This document shows, piece after piece, positions 39,095 to 48,111 of a DNA stretch of 64,000 bases; position 1 is the first letter of the stretch, and each line of letters opens with the position of its first letter. This stretch comes from Vibrio crassostreae 9ZC13 (GTDB lineage: Bacteria; Pseudomonadota; Gammaproteobacteria; Enterobacterales; Vibrionaceae): NCBI RefSeq assembly GCF_000272045.2, contig NZ_AJYZ02000041.1, positions 105,703-169,702 on the forward strand, written 5' to 3'. The notes beneath the pieces were generated by a model. The model searched no databases, was not told the origin of the DNA, and saw nothing but the letters and a program-made list of their open reading frames with translations. The position numbers and the translations under genes were made by a program.

Positions 39095-41683
39095 GTGCTT
39101 GAAGCCTACCGTAAACACGTCGAAGAACGTGCTGCCGAGGGAGTTGTTCCAAAACCACTAGATGCTGAGCAGGTAGCTGGCCTAGTTGAACTTCTGAAAA
39201 ATCCACCTCAAGGTGAAGAAGAAATCATTCTTGACCTACTAGAAAACCGCATTCCACCGGGTGTAGATGAAGCTGCTTATGTAAAAGCGGGCTTTCTTAC
39301 GGCTATCACTAAAGGTGAAGTGACATCTCCACTAGTAAGCAAAGCAAAAGCTGCACAACTGCTTGGTACTATGCAAGGCGGTTACAACATCGAATCTCTA
39401 GTATCTCTACTAGATGACGCTGAACTTGCTCCAATCGCTGTTAAAGCCCTGTCTCATACTTTACTTATGTTCGATGCGTTTTACGATGTCGAAGAGAAAG
39501 CGAAAGCAGGTAATGCTTCAGCACAACAAGTGCTTCAATCTTGGGCTGATGCTGAATGGTTTACAGCTAAAGACAAAGTAGCGGAAAAAATTACCGTTAA
39601 AGTATTTAAAGTCACTGGTGAAACGAACACCGATGACCTATCTCCAGCGCCTGATGCATGGTCACGTCCTGACATCCCAGTACACGCGAAAGCGATGCTG
39701 AAGATGGAACGTGATGGCATTACTCCTGATGAACAGGGTAGCGTTGGTCCAATCAAACAAATTGAAGAAATGCAAAAAGATGGCATTCCACTGGCTTACG
39801 TTGGTGATGTTGTTGGTACAGGTTCTTCACGTAAATCGGCAACAAACTCAGTACTTTGGTTCATGGGTGAAGATATCCCATTCGTACCAAACAAGCGTAC
39901 TGGCGGTGTTTGTCTTGGTGGTAAAATTGCACCAATCTTCTACAACACAATGGAAGATTCAGGCGCACTACCCATTGAACTGAACGTACAAGACATGAAC
40001 ATGGGCGATATCATTGATATCTACCCGTACGAAGGTGTTGTTCACAAGAACGGTTCTGTGATCTCAAACTTTGAGCTAAGCAAAGTACTTCTTGATGAAG
40101 TGCGTGCTGGTGGCCGTATTCCACTGATCATCGGTCGTGGTCTAACGGGTCGTGCTCGTGACGCTCTAGGTCTAGCTGAAACGGATCTGTTTGCTAAACC
40201 AATCGATCCATCTGCATCTGATAAAGGCTACACGCTAGCTCAGAAGATGGTTGGTAAAGCATGTGGCGTTGAAGGTGTTCGTGCTGGTCAGTACTGTGAA
40301 CCTAAAATGACGACAGTCGGTTCTCAAGATACGACCGGTCCTATGACTCGTGATGAGCTTAAAGATCTGGCGTGTCTTGGTTTCTCTGCAGACCTTGTAA
40401 TGCAGTCTTTCTGTCACACATCGGCATACCCTAAACCAGTCGATGTAAACACTCACCATACGCTACCTGATTTCATCATGAATCGTGCGGGTGTTTCACT
40501 TCGTCCGGGTGATGGCGTTATCCACTCATGGCTAAACCGTATGCTTCTTCCTGATACTGTAGGTACAGGTGGTGACTCGCATACTCGTTTCCCTCTAGGT
40601 ATTTCATTCCCTGCGGGTTCTGGCTTGGTAGCATTTGCTGCAGCAACAGGCGTTATGCCTCTTGATATGCCTGAATCTATCTTGGTTCGCTTTAAAGGTG
40701 AAATGCAACCGGGTATCACGCTACGTGACCTAGTACATGCCATTCCTCTTTACGGCATCAAGCAAGGCCTACTAACGGTAGAGAAAGCCGGTAAGATCAA
40801 CGAATTCTCTGGTCGTGTACTAGAAATTGAAGGTGTTGAGCACTTATCTGTTGAGCAAGCATTTGAGCTTTCTGATGCATCTGCTGAGCGTTCTGCTGCA
40901 GGTTGTACCGTTAAGCTTTCTGAAGAGTCTATCTCTGAGTACTTGAACTCGAACATCGTGATGCTGAAGTGGATGATCGCTGAAGGTTACGGTGATGTTC
41001 GTACGATTGAGCGTCGTATTACAGCAATGGAAGAGTGGCTAGCTAATCCTGAGTTGCTGTCTGCTGATTCAGATGCGGAATACGCGCACGTTATCGAGAT
41101 TGACCTTGCTGATATCGATCAACCAATCCTATGTGCACCAAACGATCCAGATGATGCTCGTCTTCTATCTGACGTTCAAGGCACAGAGATTCAAGAAGTG
41201 TTCATCGGTTCTTGTATGACCAACATCGGTCACTTCCGTGCCGCTGGTAAGATGCTAGAAGAGTTTAACGGCTCGCTAAATACTCGCCTATGGGTGGCTC
41301 CGCCAACGAAGATGGATAAAGACCAACTGACAGAAGAAGGCTACTACGGCATCTTCGGTCGTGCTGGGGTACGTATCGAAACTCCTGGCTGTTCACTATG
41401 TATGGGTAACCAAGCTCGTGTTGCTGATGCTTCGACGGTTATGTCGACGTCAACGCGTAACTTCCCGAACCGCTTAGGTAATGGCGCGAACGTTTATCTG
41501 GCTTCTGCTGAGCTTTCTGCTGTTGGCGCGATTCTAGGTCGCATCCCAACGAAAGAAGAGTACTTAGAGTACGCTGAGAAGATTAATGCAACGGCTGCTG
41601 ATACATACCGTTACCTGAACTTCCATAAAATGGGTCAGTACACGGAAAAAGCAGACACGGTTATCTTCCAAGAGCCTGCGTAA
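39095..41683 (+). CDS. acnB: Aconitate hydratase B
   Basis: AcnB interconverts citrate and isocitrate in the TCA cycle and acts as an iron-sensing RNA-binding protein when its cluster is lost. It has the AcnB-type N-terminal HEAT and swivel domains. The cluster cysteines are Cys in SFCHTS-type and [10 protein letters not shown] contexts. I chose the GTG at 39095 ([16 protein letters not shown], 862 residues). GAGAGG lies 9 bases upstream and the family begins MLEAYRKH. The frame also opens 27 bases earlier at another GTG. Confidence 0.96.
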   Translation: MLEAYRKHVEERAAEGVVPKPLDAEQVAGLVELLKNPPQGEEEIILDLLENRIPPGVDEAAYVKAGFLTAITKGEVTSPLVSKAKAAQLLGTMQGGYNIESLVSLLDDAELAPIAVKALSHTLLMFDAFYDVEEKAKAGNASAQQVLQSWADAEWFTAKDKVAEKITVKVFKVTGETNTDDLSPAPDAWSRPDIPVHAKAMLKMERDGITPDEQGSVGPIKQIEEMQKDGIPLAYVGDVVGTGSSRKSATNSVLWFMGEDIPFVPNKRTGGVCLGGKIAPIFYNTMEDSGALPIELNVQDMNMGDIIDIYPYEGVVHKNGSVISNFELSKVLLDEVRAGGRIPLIIGRGLTGRARDALGLAETDLFAKPIDPSASDKGYTLAQKMVGKACGVEGVRAGQYCEPKMTTVGSQDTTGPMTRDELKDLACLGFSADLVMQSFCHTSAYPKPVDVNTHHTLPDFIMNRAGVSLRPGDGVIHSWLNRMLLPDTVGTGGDSHTRFPLGISFPAGSGLVAFAAATGVMPLDMPESILVRFKGEMQPGITLRDLVHAIPLYGIKQGLLTVEKAGKINEFSGRVLEIEGVEHLSVEQAFELSDASAERSAAGCTVKLSEESISEYLNSNIVMLKWMIAEGYGDVRTIERRITAMEEWLANPELLSADSDAEYAHVIEIDLADIDQPILCAPNDPDDARLLSDVQGTEIQEVFIGSCMTNIGHFRAAGKMLEEFNGSLNTRLWVAPPTKMDKDQLTEEGYYGIFGRAGVRIETPGCSLCMGNQARVADASTVMSTSTRNFPNRLGNGANVYLASAELSAVGAILGRIPTKEEYLEYAEKINATAADTYRYLNFHKMGQYTEKADTVIFQEPA

Positions 41684-41705
41684 CGTCTGATTTTGTTGTA
41701 AATAT

Positions 41706-41737
41706 AATTAAGGCCGCTGTGAATAGCGGCCTTAATT
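41706..41737. terminator. Hairpin terminator between acnB and the glycerate kinase gene
   Basis: The perfect 13-base stem AATTAAGGCCGCT / AGCGGCCTTAATT with a 6-base loop is followed by a weak T tract. It lies between convergent genes. Confidence 0.82.
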
Positions 41738-41784
41738 GCTTTTAGCATACAGCGAAAATTGCTTTTAGCTTACAGAGAGCTCGA

Positions 41785-42918
41785 TTAGTGCTTAATCGTA
41801 TACATTGCTGCAACATTGCGAGCAGTAAGTTCAATATTTTCAGCCGCTTCAGCCAAAGCTGTCGGCAAGTCTACTGAACGGTTCACTACCGCAAATACCG
41901 CGTCGATACCATGCTCATGAACCACACCACAATCACTGGCTAGACAGCCGGCAATACCGATGACAGGCAGTTTATGTTTTTTGGCTGTGCGAGCGACACC
42001 AATCGGTGTTTTGCCATGAATGGTTTGGCTATCAATGCGCCCCTCTCCTGTAATCACAAGATCAGCATCTGAGACTATTTCATCTAAATTGACGGCGTCC
42101 ATTACGATGTTAATACCAGGGCGAAGCTCCGCATTTAACAGGCCAACAAGTGCCGCGCCTAGACCGCCTGCCGCGCCAGCACCAGGGAGATCAATGACAT
42201 CGACGCCTAACTGGTTTTTCATGATACTGGCATAATGAGCAAGGTTAGCATCTAACAGCTCAACCATTTCTGGTGTTGCGCCTTTTTGCGGACCGAATAC
42301 CTGTGATGCCCCTTTTGGTCCGCATAATGGATTATCGACATCACAAGCGACCTCTAAGCGTACGTTTTGTAGGCGTGGGTCGAGGTTGGTGAGATCAATG
42401 GTTGTCAGTTTTGACAGTTCACCACCACCAAACACCAGCTCGTGACCCTCTGCATCTAGCATACGAATGCCTAGCGCTTGAGCCATTCCTAAGCCACCAT
42501 CATTGGTCGCACTACCACCAATGCCAATAATAATATGCTCAACACCTTTATCTAATACGGCTTTGATCAACTCACCCGTACCATAGGTAGTGGTTTTTAG
42601 TGGATTACGTTGTTCTGGAGAGACTAAATCTAGGCCGGAAGCGGCCGCCATTTCAATAATGGCAGTTTTACCGTCACCGAACATACCGTAGAAGCCTTCG
42701 ACAATTTCACCTAATGGACCAATCACTGGATGTTGGATGATAGAGCCATTGGTCGCATCCACCAGAGATTGTACTGTGCCTTCACCACCATCAGCCATTG
42801 GTAATTTTACGTATTCGGCGTTTGGTATTAGCTGTTTAAAGCCATCTTCAATCGCTTGAGCAACGCCCATTGCTGATAGGCTTTCTTTATATGAGTCAGG
42901 AGCAATTACAATTTTCAT
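41785..42918 (-). CDS. glxK: Glycerate 2-kinase (GlxK/GarK family)
   Basis: The enzyme phosphorylates D-glycerate to 2-phosphoglycerate, feeding glycolysis. Family motifs are MKIVIAPDSYKESLSA at the N-terminus, PMADGGEGT, IGIGGSATNDGG, VACDVDNPLCGP and ITGEGRIDSQT. I chose ATG 42918 (377 residues), with AAAGG 7 bases upstream. The longer frame would overlap the permease gene. It is the second gene of a permease-kinase unit under a CdaR-type regulator. garK would be an equally fair symbol. Confidence 0.93.
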   Translation of the reverse strand: MKIVIAPDSYKESLSAMGVAQAIEDGFKQLIPNAEYVKLPMADGGEGTVQSLVDATNGSIIQHPVIGPLGEIVEGFYGMFGDGKTAIIEMAAASGLDLVSPEQRNPLKTTTYGTGELIKAVLDKGVEHIIIGIGGSATNDGGLGMAQALGIRMLDAEGHELVFGGGELSKLTTIDLTNLDPRLQNVRLEVACDVDNPLCGPKGASQVFGPQKGATPEMVELLDANLAHYASIMKNQLGVDVIDLPGAGAAGGLGAALVGLLNAELRPGINIVMDAVNLDEIVSDADLVITGEGRIDSQTIHGKTPIGVARTAKKHKLPVIGIAGCLASDCGVVHEHGIDAVFAVVNRSVDLPTALAEAAENIELTARNVAAMYTIKH

Positions 42919-42934
42919 TTTGATACCTTTAAAC

Positions 42935-44200
42935 TTAAACAAACAGACCAAATACACCGAAGATCATTACTGAGACGAAGGCGATAACAAGACCGACCGC
43001 TGACTCATAAGGGATGAGTTTTAGACGTTCATGAATACTCATATGTACCGCACCACCCGTGGCATGGAAGAAGCTACCATGTGGCATATGGTCAAGTACT
43101 GTCGCACCAGAGTGGATCATTGCTGCGCCTGCGAGAGCTGGAACACCTAGCTCAAGAATGGTGCTGGCAAATACATTCGATGCCACTACTGTTCCGGCAG
43201 TTGTCGATGCGGTTGATAGTGCCATCAGTGCGCCAGAAAACGGAGCAAGTAAGTAAGAAGGCAGCCCAGACATCGTCAGCACTTCAATCAGATCAGCTTT
43301 TAGTCCTGAGTTAGCAATGATGCCTGCAATGGTTCCTGTGCCCAGTAGCATTACAGCAACCGGTGCCATACGTGACAAGCCTGAAACCGCAAAGCTATTG
43401 GCTTGTTTGAAGCGACCCATAGCCAGTGCACCCAGCAATCCACCCAAGGGTAATGCAATTAGAGGATCAACATTGATATCAGCGAGTGGTCGCAGCGCGA
43501 GTAGGGCAATAGCCACTAACGGTGCAACGATTGAAGAAGAAAAGCTTGGCAGTGAACTTTGATCCGCTTTGACCACTTCACTTTCCGCTACTTTTGAACC
43601 TTTATTGACGAGGCGCTTTGCCAAGAAGTAGGCGAAAAGCAGCCCAAATAGACCCGGAATCACGCCTGCAGCCATCACAGAGGTTAACGGAACATTGAAC
43701 GCATCAGCCGCCGCAATGGCATTTGGGTTAGGCGACATGACATTACCTGCTTTACCGCCACCCACCATCGCCAAAAGGATCGCGGTTTTAGAAAGGTCTG
43801 CGCGGCGAGCAATAGCCAGTGCAATAGGAGAAACCGTGATAACGGCCACATCAACGAAAACGCCAACAGCGGTTAAAATCATGGTCGCAATGGCAAGAGC
43901 AAGTAAGGCGCGAGTTTCGCCTACTTTTTTGATGATGGATTCTGCAATCGAGGTAGCCGCCCCTGATTCAATTAGTACGCCGGCCAACACACCAGCGGCG
44001 AGAATTCGCATCACTGAAGTGACGATCCCTTGGGCACCACCTATCATTAACTCAACGGTTTCGGTGAGAGAAACGCCGCCAACCACGCCGCCAACCAAAG
44101 CACCGATGATCATGCCGTAGGTGGGTGGCACTTTTTTAAGAATGAGCGCGATAGCAACAATCAATGCTGAAAGTGCGCCAAGAGTTGAAACTTCAATCAT
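42935..44200 (-). CDS. GntP-family permease, probably for glycerate
   Basis: GntP-family proteins take up gluconate and related sugar acids by proton symport. About 12 membrane segments are visible, with the family segments GGKAGNVMSPNPNAIAAADAFNVP and GTGTIAGIIANSGL, and a C-terminal MIHSGATVLDHMPHGSFFHATGG. At 421 residues it is of family length. The kinase gene starts 16 bases after it and the regulator cdaR lies just upstream, so D-glycerate is the most likely substrate (inference). Confidence 0.9.
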   Translation of the reverse strand: MIEVSTLGALSALIVAIALILKKVPPTYGMIIGALVGGVVGGVSLTETVELMIGGAQGIVTSVMRILAAGVLAGVLIESGAATSIAESIIKKVGETRALLALAIATMILTAVGVFVDVAVITVSPIALAIARRADLSKTAILLAMVGGGKAGNVMSPNPNAIAAADAFNVPLTSVMAAGVIPGLFGLLFAYFLAKRLVNKGSKVAESEVVKADQSSLPSFSSSIVAPLVAIALLALRPLADINVDPLIALPLGGLLGALAMGRFKQANSFAVSGLSRMAPVAVMLLGTGTIAGIIANSGLKADLIEVLTMSGLPSYLLAPFSGALMALSTASTTAGTVVASNVFASTILELGVPALAGAAMIHSGATVLDHMPHGSFFHATGGAVHMSIHERLKLIPYESAVGLVIAFVSVMIFGVFGLFV

Positions 44201-44309
44201 GTTCTATTTCCCAGATAACGATGTGTCATTTTCGGCAAATATAAAGATATAGGGTTGGTAAGTCTTTGTCATTCTCTACAAATAAGTGCTCAAATCGGTC
44301 CTTTTAAAT

Positions 44310-44323
44310 TGTGCAGTTGCACA
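44310..44323 (-). promoter_or_regulatory. Operator-like palindrome before the glycerate genes
   Basis: TGTGCAGTTGCACA is a perfect 6-2-6 inverted repeat between cdaR and the permease gene, flanked by A/T. It is a good candidate for a CdaR binding site. The factor is inferred from position only. Confidence 0.55.
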
Positions 44324-44327
44324 TTTT

Positions 44328-45482
44328 TTAGTTCGACCAGTGGAATAGATTTATTGCAATGTAGAGTTGAAATAGATCGTCTATATTGTTGATATTTAAT
44401 GATGTTATTTGGTTTATCTTGTCTGTTCGATAGCGTAGCGTATTGCGATGGATATGTAGTTCGTTACAGGTGAGAGCTGAATCACAGTTCTGCTTTAAAT
44501 ATGTCTTCAAAGTTTTGATCAGTATCCCTTTACTGTCCTGTTGTTGAAGATGTAGGTAAGACTGCTCCAGTTGCTCACGAATCCATGGATCTTGTAACAG
44601 GCTACTCATAATGGCCGGCAGTCGATAGTCTTGATAGAAAAACATGTCTCCGGGGCGGTTACCGACACTGCGCATAGTGAGCTCAGCGGTATCATATGAG
44701 CGTGCTAAACCAGAAAGTCCGGTAAAGTAATCCCCAAGCGCAATCTTGATTTGAAACTTAGCTTCTTTCTTTATTCTTTTGAGTAGCAATTTCACGCGCT
44801 TGGCTTCTGCATCCTTGGACCAGCTGTTCCCTATCAGGGTTATAGGCTTGAGTACCACCACTTCGTTTTGTGAAACAGACAAGATACCGACTAAATTATC
44901 GCGCTCGGGATATTCAAGTAAATGTACTAATTGCTGTAAGTTTTCCAATGAAGGCGCAGTGTCTCCTATCGGTAACACCTTGACGATGGCGGCAATCCGC
45001 GGTTGTGCAAGGTCGAGATCCAGACGCTGTGCGATGGATTGCAGTTGCATGTCATTAAGCGTGCTACCTCGGATTAATTGCAATACCAATTCTTCACGAT
45101 GCCTCTTATTCCATTCTACTTGAGACATAAGTACAGCTTGTTCAACAATAAGCTCAGCGGTCATCTTCACCAGCTCACCAAAATGATGAACTTGCTGCAG
45201 TGTCCCAGAAACCCCAATCGCCCCAATGACATTATCCTGAAATAGAATCGGTAAATTAACTCCAGGCTTAACCCCTTTTAGGTGTTCGGCAGTGGCTTCG
45301 TCAATATTAACGACTCGTGATTCGGTGATGGCAAGTACCGCTCCTTCATGTTTTTGGTATAAGCGAGTAGGATCACTGGATCCAATAATGCGACCTTTAT
45401 TATCCATCACATTAATCGAGTGTGGGATGATCTTCATGGTTCGTTCGACAATTTGTTTGGCAATCATTTCGTTCAACTGCAT
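44328..45482 (-). CDS. cdaR: Sugar diacid / glycerate regulator CdaR
   Basis: CdaR (SdaR) activates genes for glucarate, galactarate and glycerate use in E. coli. The 384 residues contain the N-terminal diacid recognition domain (about 1-135, starting MQLNEMIAKQIVERTMKIIPHSINVMD), a GGDEF-like middle region and the C-terminal PucR-type helix-turn-helix (LKTYLKQNCDSALTCNELHIHRNTLRYRTDKI). The start has AGGAGG upstream. It sits directly before its likely targets, the permease and the kinase, and is divergent from yacL. Confidence 0.93.
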   Translation of the reverse strand: MQLNEMIAKQIVERTMKIIPHSINVMDNKGRIIGSSDPTRLYQKHEGAVLAITESRVVNIDEATAEHLKGVKPGVNLPILFQDNVIGAIGVSGTLQQVHHFGELVKMTAELIVEQAVLMSQVEWNKRHREELVLQLIRGSTLNDMQLQSIAQRLDLDLAQPRIAAIVKVLPIGDTAPSLENLQQLVHLLEYPERDNLVGILSVSQNEVVVLKPITLIGNSWSKDAEAKRVKLLLKRIKKEAKFQIKIALGDYFTGLSGLARSYDTAELTMRSVGNRPGDMFFYQDYRLPAIMSSLLQDPWIREQLEQSYLHLQQQDSKGILIKTLKTYLKQNCDSALTCNELHIHRNTLRYRTDKINQITSLNINNIDDLFQLYIAINLFHWSN

Positions 45483-45560
45483 AGAGCCCTCCTCTTCATT
45501 GACTGTGTAGGTTGGATCGTAACGATAAATTCGTCAATACGCTCGTTTCTGACAAGACAA

Positions 45561-45569
45561 TGGTATACT
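45561..45569 (+). promoter_or_regulatory. Candidate extended -10 promoter of yacL
   Basis: TGGTATACT is an extended -10 element about 45 bases before yacL. Confidence 0.4.
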
Positions 45570-45613
45570 CAGAAATAGTATCGCTTGAGTATTAATGCAG
45601 TATAGGTTGAGTT

Positions 45614-45982
45614 ATGGAGTTTGAATTTACTAGAAACACTCTAATGGGTGAATACTATGTGAAATGCAGCATGGGCCATGAGGTTGTTGGCCGTTGGCTT
45701 CAAGAAGAGATCGGTAAAGATAAGCAAAAATTAGATCATGTGATGGCGTTGATTGAGCAATCTCGACAGGACTTGAGCAATGAAGTGACGTTGCTTGGCA
45801 AAGAGATTAGCCTTGCGATTAATGAAGACGAAGTAACGATTCAAGAAAACGTGTTAGCGCATGAGCAAGAGATGGAAGAGGGCAGTGAGTTCGACTTCTA
45901 TAACTGTGAAAGCCAAGCAAGCTGTGGAATCGACGATTTCGAACTGCTCATCGAACGCTGGATGGATTTTTTAGGTTACTAG
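45614..45982 (+). CDS. yacL: UPF0231 family protein YacL
   Basis: YacL is a small conserved protein of unknown function. The 122 residues contain the family hallmarks CSMGHEVVGRWLQEEI near the N-terminus and EMEEGSEFDFYNCESQASCGIDDFELLIERW near the C-terminus. The protein is acidic with no membrane segment. In E. coli yacL directly follows acnB. Here the glycerate genes lie between them. glnK follows on the same strand after a terminator. Confidence 0.92.
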   Translation: MEFEFTRNTLMGEYYVKCSMGHEVVGRWLQEEIGKDKQKLDHVMALIEQSRQDLSNEVTLLGKEISLAINEDEVTIQENVLAHEQEMEEGSEFDFYNCESQASCGIDDFELLIERWMDFLGY

Positions 45983-46071
45983 TCCTAAGACCTATTTGTT
46001 AGTCATTCAGAGCTTTGAAGGCTCCGTTGCCCAAAACTGGAGCAATAAGAGCATCGCGCATTAAGATAGTG

Positions 46072-46103
46072 AAAAGGCTGCACCATGTTGGTGCGGCCTT
46101 TTT
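46072..46103 (+). terminator. Terminator of yacL
   Basis: AAAAGGCTGCACC / GGTGCGGCCTTTT forms a 13-base stem (one G-U pair) with a 5-base loop, followed by T. The top of the stem is also an NtrC-like site. Confidence 0.85.
46079..46094 (+). promoter_or_regulatory. NtrC enhancer-like site
   Basis: TGCACCATGTTGGTGC fits the NtrC consensus TGCACY-N5-RGTGC. Its reverse complement matches, from memory, the strong site before E. coli glnA. It is centred about 97 bases upstream of the expected glnK start of transcription. Confidence 0.7.
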
Positions 46104-46156
46104 CGTTATTACGACCTTATTATCTTCATCTTATTTAAAATCAAGCACTTAACTTT

Positions 46157-46173
46157 TTGGCACGCTACTTGGA
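46157..46173 (+). promoter_or_regulatory. Sigma-54 promoter of glnK-amtB
   Basis: TTGGCACG-N4-TTGGA matches the -24/-12 consensus TTGGCACG-N4-TTGCA except for one base in the -12 element. glnK lies 48 bases downstream. Confidence 0.8.
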
Positions 46174-46211
46174 TTGTAATAAGAGAATTAACGGATTAAG
46201 TAAGAATTTAA

Positions 46212-46559
<348 letters not shown>

Positions 46560-46586
46560 AGAATTACAAGGACTGGAGACTTTAAT

Positions 46587-47816
46587 ATGGAACTTACAAC
46601 AACAGTAACGGAACTGCGTTACGCACTAGACACTTTTTTCTTCCTCATTTCAGGTGCGTTGGTAATGTGGATGGCAGCAGGCTTCGCGATGTTAGAAGCT
46701 GGCCTAGTTCGTTCAAAGAACACCACAGAAATTTTAACTAAGAACATCTGTTTGTACGCAATTGCTTGTACAGCTTTCTTAGTGGTTGGTTACAACATCA
46801 TGTATGTCGACAACGGTGAAGGCGGTTGGTTGCCATCATTTGGTACTCTAATTGGTACACAAGGTGAAGGCGCAGATCACTCTCTAGAATCAGACTTCTT
46901 CTTCCAGGTAGTATTCGTTGCAACAGCAATGTCTGTAGTATCTGGTGCGGTTGCTGAGCGTATGAAGCTTTGGTCATTCCTAATCTTCTCTGTAGTACTA
47001 ACAGCGTTCATTTACCCTGTTGAAGGTTATTGGACTTGGGGCGGTGGTTTCCTATCAGAAGCGGGTTTCAGTGACTTCGCAGGTTCAGGTATCGTACACA
47101 TGGCTGGTGCAGCAGCAGCGTTAGCTGGTGTTCTACTACTCGGTGCTCGTAAAGGTAAATACGGTAAGAACGGTGAAATCTACCCGATTCCTGGTTCAAA
47201 CATGCCACTTGCAACGCTAGGTACATTTATCCTTTGGTTCGGTTGGTTCGGTTTCAACGGCGGTTCTCAACTGATGGTTTCGGATTTTGAGAACGCAACA
47301 GCAGTAGGTCAAATCTTCCTTAACACCAACGCAGCAGCAGCAGCAGGCGCAATTGCAGCACTACTAGTATGTAAAACAACTTGGGGTAAAGCAGACCTAA
47401 CAATGATTCTTAACGGCGCGTTAGCTGGCCTAGTAGCAATCACTGCAGACCCTCTATCACCATCACCTCTATTTGCTGTAGCGATTGGTTCGGTATCTGG
47501 TGCATTGGTTGTATTCAGCATCATCGCACTAGATAAAGCTAAGATTGATGATCCAGTAGGTGCTATCTCTGTACATGGTGTATGTGGTTTCTTCGGTCTA
47601 ATGGCTGTGCCACTAAGCAACGCTGATGCAACGTTTGGTGCTCAGCTAATGGGGGCAGCAGTCATCTTTGCATGGGTATTCGGTGCCAGCCTAGCAGTAT
47701 GGGCGGTGCTTAAAGCAACAATCGGTATCCGAGTAACGGAAGATGAAGAACTTGAAGGTATGGACATGCACGATTGTGGTGTCGGCGCTTACCCTGAGTT
47801 TGTATCAGTAAAATAA
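46587..47816 (+). CDS. amtB: Ammonium transporter AmtB
   Basis: This trimeric inner-membrane channel takes up ammonium. The 409 residues show about 11 membrane segments and the family motif DFAGSGIVHMAGAAAALAG with the first pore His (about His167). The second His is in ISVHGVCGFFG, and WFGWFGFNGGS is also visible. The C-terminus keeps the regulated tail (EELEGMDMHDCGVGAYPEF). It is co-transcribed with glnK and ended by a strong terminator. Confidence 0.97.
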   Translation: MELTTTVTELRYALDTFFFLISGALVMWMAAGFAMLEAGLVRSKNTTEILTKNICLYAIACTAFLVVGYNIMYVDNGEGGWLPSFGTLIGTQGEGADHSLESDFFFQVVFVATAMSVVSGAVAERMKLWSFLIFSVVLTAFIYPVEGYWTWGGGFLSEAGFSDFAGSGIVHMAGAAAALAGVLLLGARKGKYGKNGEIYPIPGSNMPLATLGTFILWFGWFGFNGGSQLMVSDFENATAVGQIFLNTNAAAAAGAIAALLVCKTTWGKADLTMILNGALAGLVAITADPLSPSPLFAVAIGSVSGALVVFSIIALDKAKIDDPVGAISVHGVCGFFGLMAVPLSNADATFGAQLMGAAVIFAWVFGASLAVWAVLKATIGIRVTEDEELEGMDMHDCGVGAYPEFVSVK

Positions 47817-47859
47817 TCAACAGTCGTCGCCTAATCTGAATGGGTTAGGTTGGACAAAG

Positions 47860-47889
47860 AAAGCCCCGCAACTCTTGTTGCGGGGCTTT
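47860..47889 (+). terminator. Intrinsic terminator of glnK-amtB
   Basis: The stem AAAGCCCCGCAAC / GTTGCGGGGCTTT with a 4-base loop lies 43 bases after the amtB stop. Confidence 0.92.
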
Positions 47890-48074
47890 GTTGTATTTAC
47901 GGTTGCACAATATATAAACACGAACGTTGAAGTTAGGCTCATTGTTTAAGGGGAACGACAAGACACAAAGTTGAAATGGTTTGTTACAAAAGTGAGAGTT
48001 TGAATGGTCTGAGTAGACGGATTTTTTGTTGGTCGTCATTGTAATTATGTTAATGATGAATATAATAACGCAAC

Positions 48075-48089
48075 TGATAGACATTATCA
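48075..48089 (+). promoter_or_regulatory. Fur box upstream of fbpA
   Basis: TGATAGACATTATCA matches 13 of 15 bases of the 7-1-7 Fur consensus TGATAATnATTATCA, 22 bases before the fbpA start. Confidence 0.7.
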
Positions 48090-48111
48090 TTTCGATATAA
48101 AGGATTTTACA

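Noticed and set aside
43695..44120. Open frame of 141 codons antisense to the GntP permease gene
   Set aside because: The permease gene is clearly real, and the antisense product has no recognisable features or ribosome binding site.
47845..48090. Open frame of 81 codons on the minus strand between amtB and fbpA
   Set aside because: It covers the amtB terminator and the fbpA control region, and its composition is that of AT-rich spacer.
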